Positions 1 through 5,024 of a stretch of DNA of 8,401 nucleotides are shown one piece after another. The stretch spans positions 1 through 8,401 of the forward strand of contig DATIFN010000039.1 in the NCBI GenBank assembly GCA_035455245.1, written 5' to 3'. Position 1 is the first letter of the stretch. Each line of letters begins with the position of its first letter. The DNA comes from UBA8516 sp035455245 (lineage in GTDB: Archaea > Thermoproteota > Nitrososphaeria > Nitrososphaerales > Nitrosopumilaceae). Both the position numbers and the translations under genes were made by a program. Under the pieces are notes generated by a model. That model was not told the origin of the DNA. It ran no database searches and was given only the letters and a program-made list of their open reading frames with translations.

Positions 1-1176
1 GTTGGTGAGCTGTTAGCAGGAATGATTTTAGGTCCTTCACTGTTTGGTTTTGTCCATACAGACAAAAGCTTTGATGTTCTTACTAGTATTGCAGTATTTT
101 TCCTGATGCTTCTTGCAGGTCTTGAAATGGATCTGCGAGAAATCAAAAGAGCAGGCAAGTCAGCAGTCGTAATTTCTCTGATTGCTTTTACCATTCCATT
201 TATTGCCGGAAGCCAAGTTGCATTGTTATTTGGATTATCCACTGTCCAGTCACTTTTCATGGGATTACTTTTGTCAATTACTGCAGTTCCAGTAAGCGCC
301 ATAGTTCTAAAGGAATTTGGAATATTAAAAAGCAAGATTGGCAATACAGTGATAACAGCAGCTGTCATCAATGACATTTTAGCACTTGTTGTCCTTGGAA
401 TAATTTTGCAAATGTCTTCCAACCCAAGTTCGCAATTAGATCTTACAATGATTGGAGGTTCTGTGGTAAAGATTGGGGCGTTTATCGGTCTGATGGCATT
501 GTGGTCTTTTATAATAAGCAAAACAACTTCCTGGTTTCCAAACAACATTGAGATGTTCTTTGACAAGTTACAGTCAAGAGAAGCAGTTTTTGGAATTTTG
601 TTAGTGCTAGCTATTACAGTTTCACTTTTCGCACAAGACATGGGTCTTCATTTTATAATTGGTACGTTCTTTGCTGGTCTGATTTTTAGCAAGAAACTGT
701 TACCAAGAAAGCAGGCTGACAGGGCATATGGAATAGTCTCTGGAATTACGTTTGGTTTCTTTGCACCAATCTTCTTTGGGTTTATTGGGGTAGAATTTAA
801 TGCAAAATCAATAATTGACTTTATTCCACTCTTTGTTGCCTTGCTTGCTGTTGCAATAGTAACCAAGATTGCAGGCGGGTTTATTGGGGCAAAAATTACC
901 AAGTTTTCCACAAATGATAGTATAGCAATAGGAACCTTGATGAACGGCAGGGGAATGGTAGAGCTTGCCATAGCAGCAATAGGATTAAGCTCAGGCATTC
1001 TAGACGTTAACCTCTTTTCCATTGCTGTTGCAATAGGCTTTGTGACTACAATATTGGCCCCACTACTATCCAGACCCTTTATCAGCAAATTCAAAAAAAC
1101 TGTGGAGGACAAATCAACAGAGAAAATAACAGAAAAAAACTCTTTTGAGGAATTCCCCCAAACAGATTCGTCATAA
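1..1176 (+). CDS. CPA2-family cation:proton antiporter (5' end outside window)
   Basis: Integral membrane antiporter expected to exchange H+ for Na+ or K+ across the cytoplasmic membrane. The frame is open from base 1 (VGELLAGMILGPSLFG), a typical N-terminal helix of the monovalent cation:proton antiporter-2 family, so the methionine at 22 is internal and the true start is upstream. About eleven hydrophobic segments follow. Counting from Met22, an Asn117-Asp118 pair (bases 370-375) sits in the helix where this superfamily carries its ion-binding acidic residue. Later come FFAPIFF (247-253) and GRGMVELAIA (309-318), both conserved in CPA2 proteins. The protein ends in a charged tail of about 30 residues with no RCK/TrkA nucleotide-binding domain, unlike KefB/KefC. 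Asn-Asp rather than Asp-Asp is associated with electroneutral exchange in characterised relatives; applying that here is inference. It converges on the next gene with a 19-bp gap. Family assignment is secure; ion specificity is not. Confidence 0.93.
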   Translation, partial: VGELLAGMILGPSLFGFVHTDKSFDVLTSIAVFFLMLLAGLEMDLREIKRAGKSAVVISLIAFTIPFIAGSQVALLFGLSTVQSLFMGLLLSITAVPVSAIVLKEFGILKSKIGNTVITAAVINDILALVVLGIILQMSSNPSSQLDLTMIGGSVVKIGAFIGLMALWSFIISKTTSWFPNNIEMFFDKLQSREAVFGILLVLAITVSLFAQDMGLHFIIGTFFAGLIFSKKLLPRKQADRAYGIVSGITFGFFAPIFFGFIGVEFNAKSIIDFIPLFVALLAVAIVTKIAGGFIGAKITKFSTNDSIAIGTLMNGRGMVELAIAAIGLSSGILDVNLFSIAVAIGFVTTILAPLLSRPFISKFKKTVEDKSTEKITEKNSFEEFPQTDSS

Positions 1177-1185
1177 GTTGTAGTA

Positions 1186-1192
1186 TTTTTTT
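1186..1192 (+). terminator. Oligo-T terminator of the antiporter gene
   Basis: A run of seven T residues starts ten bases after the antiporter stop codon, with a second T-run just beyond (from 1200). Archaeal RNA polymerase commonly terminates at such T tracts without a hairpin. The tract lies in the 19-bp gap between convergent genes. Confidence 0.45.
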
Positions 1193-1195
1193 AGA

Positions 1196-1954
1196 TTAAT
1201 TTTTTCTTTGTTCTTTTGCAGCCTTTGCTTTTTCTAGCTCAGAAATTCGTTTTTCTTCTACCTCTTTAGCAGTAGATTTTATTTTTTCCTGTATAGCCTT
1301 GCGTTCAGCTTTTGATTTTTCCATTGCTAATTTTTGCTCGGTTCGATATTTTTCCATCAAATCCTGAATTTTATTTTCATTCAATTTCCTTTTTATTTCA
1401 AAAGAAGCCATTTTTTTTCCTAATTGGTATTGATGGATTGTATCACTCGAGTTGGTTGTTTCTGTGGAAGTCTTTCTTTCTAATTTAGATTTTTCCAAGG
1501 CAATCTTTCGTTCTTGGTTAGATTTTTCAAGTGAAGCTTGTTTTTCTTGTTGAAACTTTGTCACTTCCAATTTTCTCTCTTCCTTAAACTTTTCAAGTGT
1601 AGATTTCTTTTCAGCATTGGATTTTTCTTGAATCTTGCGATCATTGTTCTCGTTTGCTTTTCTTTCCTTCTTGAATTGCTCCAAAGTAGATTTTACTTTT
1701 TCAATCACAAGCTGTCTTTCCATACGGGCTTTTTCCATAGAATTTTTTCTTTCAGTTTTTATTTTGTCCAATGCTTCTTTTGCTTTTTGTATGGCTGATT
1801 GTACTTCTGTCTGAGATTTGTCACCTGCTTCCAATTTTTTTGTTTTTTCCGTCTCTGTTTGCGTTTCAGATTGACCAAACACAAAATGTGTCATAGGATA
1901 ATTAACAAAACCAATTACAAGAACCAGTGCACAAAAAATACCAATTTGTTTCAT
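1196..1954 (-). CDS. Exported Lys/Glu-rich hendecad-repeat (long-helix) protein
   Basis: Predicted exported 252-residue protein of unknown function. Residues 1-27 form a signal peptide or N-terminal anchor (Lys2, hydrophobic stretch 4-18, possible cleavage near Gly27). The rest is almost entirely charged and helix-favouring (Lys, Glu, Arg, Gln), with no Cys and few aromatics after the leader. An 11-residue unit recurs: hydrophobic-Glu-Lys-x4, then Glu at +6 usually followed by Arg-Lys. Units begin at residues 62, 73, 91, 109, 120, 131, 142, 153, 200 and 211; the stretch from 109 to 163 is five units in tandem. Eleven-residue periodicity suits a right-handed coiled coil or a long charged single helix. 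It could be a cell-surface stalk, spacer or S-layer-associated fibre; that is inference. The ATG at 1954 has a TATA-like box about 26 nt upstream, giving a leaderless transcript. I recognise no named family. Confidence 0.85.
   Translation of the reverse strand: MKQIGIFCALVLVIGFVNYPMTHFVFGQSETQTETEKTKKLEAGDKSQTEVQSAIQKAKEALDKIKTERKNSMEKARMERQLVIEKVKSTLEQFKKERKANENNDRKIQEKSNAEKKSTLEKFKEERKLEVTKFQQEKQASLEKSNQERKIALEKSKLERKTSTETTNSSDTIHQYQLGKKMASFEIKRKLNENKIQDLMEKYRTEQKLAMEKSKAERKAIQEKIKSTAKEVEEKRISELEKAKAAKEQRKN
1466..1630 (-). repeat. Five tandem 33-bp units encoding 11-residue repeats
   Basis: Codons 109-163 of the exported coiled-coil gene form five consecutive 11-codon units starting at Gln109, Leu120, Val131, Leu142 and Leu153. 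Each has Glu at +6 (residues 115, 126, 137, 148, 159) followed by a basic pair or Lys-Gln. The DNA copies are diverged, so the periodicity is clearer in protein than in nucleotides. Confidence 0.75.
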
Positions 1955-1976
1955 GTCTCATTTTAGAGAATTGTTT

Positions 1977-1984
1977 CATATTAA
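1977..1984 (-). promoter_or_regulatory. TATA-like box of the exported coiled-coil gene
   Basis: On the minus strand TTAATATG is centred about 26 nt before the ATG at 1954, the usual archaeal TATA-to-start distance for a leaderless mRNA. Its upstream edge overlaps one arm of the palindrome at 1983-2000, so a protein bound there could block TBP/TFB. Confidence 0.4.
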
Positions 1985-2000
1985 TTGGGATGTCCCAATT
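1983..2000. promoter_or_regulatory. Perfect inverted repeat, candidate operator
   Basis: AATTGGGA-tg-TCCCAATT: two perfect 8-bp arms with a 2-bp spacer. It lies at the BRE/TATA position of the minus-strand gene starting at 1954, where archaeal repressors often bind. The regulator is unknown. Confidence 0.5.
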
Positions 2001-2025
2001 TTGGAAATACCTTAATTTCTTGAAT

Positions 2026-2041
2026 GTATCATTAATGATAC
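2026..2041. promoter_or_regulatory. Perfect 16-bp palindrome, candidate operator
   Basis: GTATCATTAATGATAC is a perfect palindrome without spacer, 25 bp beyond the neighbouring inverted repeat and in the same intergenic stretch. Its role is unknown. It could be a distal operator for the gene at 1954, or part of the 3' region of the small minus-strand ORF that ends at 2111. Confidence 0.45.
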
Positions 2042-2110
2042 GAGACAATCCAAGTTTTACTAATTTTTTAAAAACTTGAATTTATCTCTCAATAGATGAA
2101 ATTGAGATTT

Positions 2111-2227
2111 TTAATGAAACTTAACATCTACTTTTTGTGGTGCAATTACAAAATCAAAAACAATTATGATTTGTGCCGGTTCTTTGAAAGAGTAGATGCG
2201 TTTCACATTTATCTGGTACCTTCTCAT
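2111..2227 (-). CDS. Possible 38-residue small protein
   Basis: A short minus-strand frame from the ATG at 2227 to a TAA at 2111-2113. The translation begins MRRYQINVKRIYSF and continues with an alternating hydrophobic stretch (QIIIVFDFVIAP, residues 19-30) that looks like a beta hairpin, then a basic end. It has no Cys or Trp and looks more protein-like than the overlapping plus-strand frame. A TATA-like TTTATCAA sits about 27 nt upstream of the ATG, fitting a leaderless start. The frame extends upstream to ATGs at 2239 and 2245. That upstream part is antisense to the next gene, so 2227 is preferred. It is same-strand with, and 156 bp before, the exported coiled-coil gene. No family recognised; it may be a chance ORF. 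Confidence 0.33.
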   Translation of the reverse strand: MRRYQINVKRIYSFKEPAQIIIVFDFVIAPQKVDVKFH

Positions 2228-2238
2228 TTCAAAGAACA

Positions 2239-3159
2239 TTGTCATTTGATTTGATAAATTCTGTAGAGGAGTTGTTAGGCTCATCCAAAAAGGGCAGACA
2301 GCAGATTGAAAATATTTTAAGCATACTAAGACAGGCAGAGTCTCTTTTTCCAAACAACAAACCACAAGAATCAGGGGAATCATCAAGCACTACAAAAATA
2401 GAAACTAAAAAGAAATCAGATCTACACAGAATGAACAAGCAAGAAAGAATTCTTAAAATCATTGAAAGGTTTACAAATGAATTTGAAACTCATAGTCTGC
2501 CAAACGAAGTTAGTGTAAAAAATTATCTCTTGTTTCTAGTTGTAATTGTAAAACTAGCAAAAAAACTAAAAGCAGGATATCAGCGTAGCCTCACATTTGC
2601 CCATACTTTATCAAGACTGAATCAAATGTTTGTCAACCATCCTCTAGAATATAATAGACGAGTAACAAGAGATCCACTGGGTCTACTTTTTCTTGTATCC
2701 GAATCAGCACTAGAGGCCAATCGCAACCTAAAATCCCCATACCAATTTGAAGACAGTATATTCCATCAGTTTATTCCTCTCATGACAAAGTATTGTACAG
2801 ATTCAGATGATCCATTAGATGAAATTGTTAAAACACTATCTGAGATGCCAAAATTTAGAATCACAGCCACAATAAGTGAGGGACATGAAAAAATCATTGG
2901 CCAGATACTACGATATTGTTTCCCAAAGATGCCATTACCTATTAGGATTGATACTGTAACAAAACTATTAGGCAAAATCATTCTTGAAGAAAATGATTCT
3001 CTGGTGTTAAAGCACTACAATACCCTCAAGTCATGTATCCAAAATGATGGGGAGTTGAAAACAGAAATATCAAAGGTGGCTAGGGCCGAGATGGATAAAA
3101 CCAAGCACAGAAGATTTGTAAATGGAATACTTGACGAACTTGCCCATCCTCAAATATAA
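2239..3159 (+). CDS. Unrecognised alpha-helical cytosolic protein (306 aa)
   Basis: I do not recognise the family. No signal peptide or clear membrane helix is present; the hydrophobic LLFLVVIVKLA (97-107) is followed by Lys-rich sequence and is more likely a buried helix. Residues 1-37 form a helical head, 38-62 a polar Ser/Glu/Lys linker, and 64-306 a mostly helical body with repeated amphipathic segments, which could be a HEAT/ARM-like or all-alpha scaffold (inference). No catalytic motif stands out. The start is uncertain: the frame has no upstream ATG after the in-frame stop at 2185. TTG at 2239 is chosen because a weak TATA-like ATTTATC lies about 28 nt before it. TTG 2251 and ATG 2431 (Met65, just after the linker) are alternatives. 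If 2239 is right, the gene is divergent from the possible small ORF ending its 5' side at 2227. Confidence 0.8.
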   Translation: MSFDLINSVEELLGSSKKGRQQIENILSILRQAESLFPNNKPQESGESSSTTKIETKKKSDLHRMNKQERILKIIERFTNEFETHSLPNEVSVKNYLLFLVVIVKLAKKLKAGYQRSLTFAHTLSRLNQMFVNHPLEYNRRVTRDPLGLLFLVSESALEANRNLKSPYQFEDSIFHQFIPLMTKYCTDSDDPLDEIVKTLSEMPKFRITATISEGHEKIIGQILRYCFPKMPLPIRIDTVTKLLGKIILEENDSLVLKHYNTLKSCIQNDGELKTEISKVARAEMDKTKHRRFVNGILDELAHPQI

Positions 3160-3187
3160 AAAACACTAATTCAAACCCAATGCAAAA

Positions 3188-3204
3188 TTAAATATGATAT
3201 TTAA
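3188..3204. promoter_or_regulatory. Perfect inverted repeat upstream of the TATA box
   Basis: TTAAATAT-g-ATATTTAA, two perfect 8-bp arms around one base, ends 7 bp before the TATA box of the gene at 3245. This is a plausible activator or repressor site. The sequence is pure A/T in the arms, so chance is less easily excluded than for the GC-containing palindromes at 1983-2041. Confidence 0.35.
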
Positions 3205-3211
3205 CATTTTA

Positions 3212-3219
3212 TTTATATA
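3212..3219 (+). promoter_or_regulatory. TATA box of the exported orphan gene
   Basis: TTTATATA, a near-consensus archaeal TATA box, is centred about 29 nt before the ATG at 3245. It predicts a leaderless or few-nucleotide-leader mRNA. It is the best-matching promoter in the window. Confidence 0.7.
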
Positions 3220-3244
3220 GAGCCTATAAACACAGTAAATCCCT

Positions 3245-3883
3245 ATGGTATCTATGAAACCATCTAGTCAGGTCATATCAAATATTTTCAAAAATAAAGT
3301 TTCTCTGGCAATTGTTGCATCTGTAATAGTAGCTTCAGTTCTGCTAATATCATATGGAAGTCAAACCCAAACCTTTGCGGAAGATAAAATGAGTCATACC
3401 GATAGTGTAAACAGCATAGCTATCAAGACTATCTTTCACTTTAGAGCAGGTGATGAAGAAATAGATACATTCAAAGTGTTTAGCCAAACAAGTGGCTATA
3501 TTCGCAATAAATCCCCTGTCTTTGCTTTACAAGGAGTAGTAGATGGCGACAGACCTCTACTTTATGAAGCAGCGGATGCAAATTTTGAAAATCAAAATGT
3601 CCAAGATAATTATGGTCAATTTGACATAGATGTATACCTACAAAGGGGAGATTCTACCTACAGACACTTTACCTATACTGATTGCAAGGTACAAAACTAT
3701 TGGGTAGATACAGAGTTTGACAAAGAAGAGACCTATAGCGGAAAAACCCAATTTGCAGTCGTGGATAAATTTGAATTCCTATGCAGCGGATATGAGCTAA
3801 TGAACCCAGTCTACGAAAAAATGATACAAGACCAAGCAGCGGCTGAGGTTCAAGAAGCAACAAAACTAACCTCTAAAAAATAA
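3245..3883 (+). CDS. Unrecognised exported or membrane-anchored protein (212 aa)
   Basis: Basic residues 5-18 precede one hydrophobic helix (about 19-37), then TQTFA-ED, which could be a signal-peptidase site after Ala45 or simply the junction to an anchored outer domain. Residues 55-190 look like a compact beta-rich domain (FHFRAGDEEIDTFKVF, YGQFDIDVYLQRGD, TQFAVVDKFEFLC) lying outside the membrane. Two cysteines, Cys147 and Cys180, could form a disulfide. The tail (195-212) is Ala/Lys/Glu-rich. The alternation of strands and an SPVF segment (90-93) loosely recalls Hcp-like tube proteins, but this is far too weak to assign. ATG 3245 is chosen from TATA spacing; ATG 3254 is nine bases on and also possible. 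Flanked by its own promoter and a 3' stem-loop, it appears monocistronic. Function unknown. Confidence 0.87.
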   Translation: MVSMKPSSQVISNIFKNKVSLAIVASVIVASVLLISYGSQTQTFAEDKMSHTDSVNSIAIKTIFHFRAGDEEIDTFKVFSQTSGYIRNKSPVFALQGVVDGDRPLLYEAADANFENQNVQDNYGQFDIDVYLQRGDSTYRHFTYTDCKVQNYWVDTEFDKEETYSGKTQFAVVDKFEFLCSGYELMNPVYEKMIQDQAAAEVQEATKLTSKK

Positions 3884-3890
3884 TTAGAGG
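3870..3890 (+). terminator. Stem-loop spanning the stop codon, possible 3'-end element
   Basis: CCTCTAA (3870-3876) pairs perfectly with TTAGAGG (3884-3890) across a 7-nt loop that contains the TAA stop at 3881-3883. A further copy of TTTAGAGG lies at 3904-3911 and could pair alternatively. No strong T-run follows. It may stabilise the mRNA end rather than terminate; the assignment is tentative. Confidence 0.3.
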
Positions 3891-4011
3891 CAAATTCTTC
3901 AAATTTAGAGGATGACAGGAAACAAAACTGTGGTCTTTTCAACAATTTCGAATTAGCCTAACTGATTTGGTGATATAGTTTCAAAAACCAGAAAGCAGAT
4001 CCTTTCAATCG

Positions 4012-4020
4012 TTAAATAAA
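4012..4020 (+). promoter_or_regulatory. TATA box of the small Cys/His protein gene
   Basis: TTAAATAAA is centred about 25 nt before the ATG at 4041, the spacing expected of a leaderless archaeal transcript. It supports the reality of the 50-codon gene. Confidence 0.55.
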
Positions 4021-4040
4021 AGAAAGATTTTCCCTCAAAC

Positions 4041-4193
4041 ATGAATTGCAGGAAATGTCATCATTCCGATAACGCACATGAAACTTCAAGTGATAGTCCT
4101 TCACTTGCAAAGGCAGGAAAATGCCTAATTCCCCACTGTACCTGCAAACAATATCTTGACACCATAGAACAATTAGATGAAGATCTACTTTAG
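4041..4193 (+). CDS. 50-residue Cys/His-rich probable zinc-binding protein
   Basis: Reading ATG at 4041 to TAG at 4191-4193 gives a 50-residue protein with a CxxCHH cluster near its start (Cys3, Cys6, His7, His8) and CLIPHCTC later (Cys28, His32, Cys33, Cys35), followed by KQYLDTIEQLDEDLL, an acidic amphipathic helix. Five cysteines and several histidines in two knuckles suit one tetrahedral Zn (or Fe) site. Very small proteins of this kind are familiar in ammonia-oxidising archaea; a role in nucleic-acid or protein binding is inference. A TATA box at the right distance and the ordered metal motif make a chance ORF unlikely despite its size. Its last nine bases overlap, tail to tail, the end of the minus-strand gene at 4185. 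No T-rich terminator separates the two, so the transcripts probably overlap in antisense. Confidence 0.75.
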   Translation: MNCRKCHHSDNAHETSSDSPSLAKAGKCLIPHCTCKQYLDTIEQLDEDLL

Positions 4194-4433
4194 ATATACA
4201 AACATGATAGCCATTCCAGGTTTTGGCTCTGCTAATTTACCACCAGTGGCATTTCCAGCCTCAGTTGCGCGTTTGATCATTTCTTCAGATTCTTTTATTT
4301 TTTCATTCATCATGTTGTCTGAGAAGAAAGGCTGGTTATGCAACACTAGAACAAGTAAACCGATGGCAGCAAGAGAACCAGCGACTACAATCATAGCTTT
4401 TCCTACATCCCTGTAATTATGAGGCTCTTTCAT
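4185..4433 (-). CDS. Small single-helix membrane protein (82 aa)
   Basis: A short protein with a basic cytosolic head (MKEPHNYRDVGK), one transmembrane helix (about 13-31, VVAGSLAAIGLLVLVL), then an outer segment of about 50 residues. The outer segment has a charged helix (MNEKIKESEEMIKRATEAG), Gly/Pro-containing sequence and a hydrophobic end MFVYLK. It could be a small subunit of a membrane complex, but nothing in the sequence identifies one. ATG 4433 is chosen because a TTAAATTC box lies about 27 nt before it. An in-frame TTG at 4442 with AATAAAAG upstream is the alternative and adds three residues. Its 3' end overlaps the Cys/His protein gene by nine bases on the opposite strand. No family recognised. 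Confidence 0.75.
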   Translation of the reverse strand: MKEPHNYRDVGKAMIVVAGSLAAIGLLVLVLHNQPFFSDNMMNEKIKESEEMIKRATEAGNATGGKLAEPKPGMAIMFVYLK

Positions 4434-4456
4434 TTGCTTCAAGGCAACGAAAGCCT

Positions 4457-4464
4457 GAATTTAA
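4457..4464 (-). promoter_or_regulatory. TATA-like box of the small membrane protein gene
   Basis: Minus-strand TTAAATTC is centred about 27 nt before the ATG at 4433. A second candidate, AATAAAAG at 4466-4473, fits the alternative TTG start at 4442. The sequence alone does not decide between them. Confidence 0.35.
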
Positions 4465-4589
4465 TCTTTTATTTGGATCAATTTACCATGAGACATCTAA
4501 TTTCCTTGTTGTCATCATAGTAGGAAAATCAGAAGATCTCAAAGGAACTATCAAAACGAAATCGCTTAGGTGATTGTAGCAATAGGGTA

Positions 4590-4832
4590 TTAAGGTGATG
4601 AATTTACTTTATTTTCTACTTTGAAGATTTGCATCATGAGAAGATCCATCCCTTTTTTGATGTGGTCAAGTTCATTTAAAGAGTGGATTTGGGTTTCAGC
4701 CAAAACACGTAAAACACCGATAATTGATTTCTGGAAACTATCAGTTGCGGACACCTCAAGGGCATTTAGTCGTGACATTATGATGTCTAATTCCTTTTGT
4801 GACTTTTGACCCTTTGATTCAGGTTTTGACAT
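4590..4832 (-). CDS. Small helical protein (80 aa), probable coiled coil
   Basis: Unrecognised cytosolic protein. Residues 1-13 are a polar Ser/Lys/Gln head. Residues 14-75 are almost continuous amphipathic helix with heptad-like hydrophobics (LDIIMSRLNALEV, IIGVLRVLAETQI, LNELDHIKKGMDLLMMQI), suggesting a helical hairpin or a small oligomeric bundle. It has no Cys, metal motif or membrane segment. The ATG at 4832 has a good TATA box (CATATATC) about 24 nt upstream, so a leaderless start is likely. The opposite-strand frame over the same bases encodes Ser/Trp-rich sequence without such order and is treated as a shadow. It is divergent from the copper protein gene across 192 bp. Function unknown. 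Confidence 0.75.
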   Translation of the reverse strand: MSKPESKGQKSQKELDIIMSRLNALEVSATDSFQKSIIGVLRVLAETQIHSLNELDHIKKGMDLLMMQIFKVENKVNSSP

Positions 4833-4851
4833 GAAGATAATTTTTCGTAAT

Positions 4852-4859
4852 GATATATG
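4852..4859 (-). promoter_or_regulatory. TATA box of the 80-aa helical protein gene
   Basis: Minus-strand CATATATC is centred about 24 nt before the ATG at 4832, giving a leaderless mRNA. It is a good archaeal TATA match. Confidence 0.55.
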
Positions 4860-4925
4860 AAGATATTTTAATCATAACATGACTAAAGCTGATAGAATTT
4901 AGAGTGTTTATGAAAAAAATAACTC

Positions 4926-4950
4926 AATCAAGTTAATCAAAAATCAATCA
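4926..4950. repeat. Short direct repeats of AATCAA upstream of the copper protein
   Basis: AATCAA occurs at 4926-4931, 4935-4940 and 4942-4947, with a truncated AATCA at 4946-4950, about 45-70 bp before the TATA box of the gene at 5025. The spacing (9, 7 and 4 bp) is not regular. It could be an activator-binding cluster, or only A-rich sequence. Confidence 0.25.
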
Positions 4951-4993
4951 TAAAATTTACAACAATGCAAATCCTTCTATGAGTTAGAAAAAA

Positions 4994-5001
4994 TACATAT
5001 A
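4994..5001 (+). promoter_or_regulatory. TATA box of the copper protein gene
   Basis: TACATATA is centred 27-28 nt before the GTG at 5025. This spacing is what selects GTG as the start of a leaderless message; no Shine-Dalgarno sequence precedes it. Confidence 0.5.
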
Positions 5002-5024
5002 GTAGGTAAGAGACCTCAAAATTA

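Noticed and set aside
648..1112. Long minus-strand open frame inside the antiporter gene
   Set aside because: It is antisense to well-conserved CPA2 motifs; its translation is the low-complexity Ile/Ala/Pro mirror of membrane helices, with no promoter.
1538..1798. Plus-strand open frame rich in Phe/Leu/Cys
   Set aside because: It is the reverse of Lys/Glu codons in the exported coiled-coil gene, which naturally reads as Phe/Leu; it has no independent support.
1955..2046. GTCTC at 1955-1959 and GAGAC at 2042-2046 flanking the two palindromes, considered as mobile-element ends
   Set aside because: Five-base inverted matches over 80 bp are expected by chance; there is no transposase or target-site duplication.
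2096..2254. Plus-strand 52-codon frame (MKLRFLMKLN...) overlapping the TTG start at 2239
   Set aside because: Composition is not protein-like (scattered Cys, Trp, His, Asn), there is no TATA box at the right distance, and it would overlap the next gene. Kept only as a competing reading in the crowded region.
2229..2462. Minus-strand frame with Cys-rich hydrophobic translation
   Set aside because: Antisense to the N-terminal part of the 306-aa protein; no ordered motif and no promoter.
3500..3800. Resemblance of the exported orphan to Hcp-type tube proteins
   Set aside because: Only an SPxF segment and strand alternation recall Hcp; no sheath, spike or ATPase gene is nearby, so no secretion-type system is claimed.
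4442..4456. Small hairpin AGGC/GCCT before the membrane protein gene, considered as a riboswitch or terminator
   Set aside because: Only a 4-bp stem, not part of a larger fold, and the transcript is probably leaderless.
4621..4809. Plus-strand frame opposite the 80-aa helical protein
   Set aside because: The minus-strand reading has regular amphipathic helices and a TATA box; the plus reading has neither.
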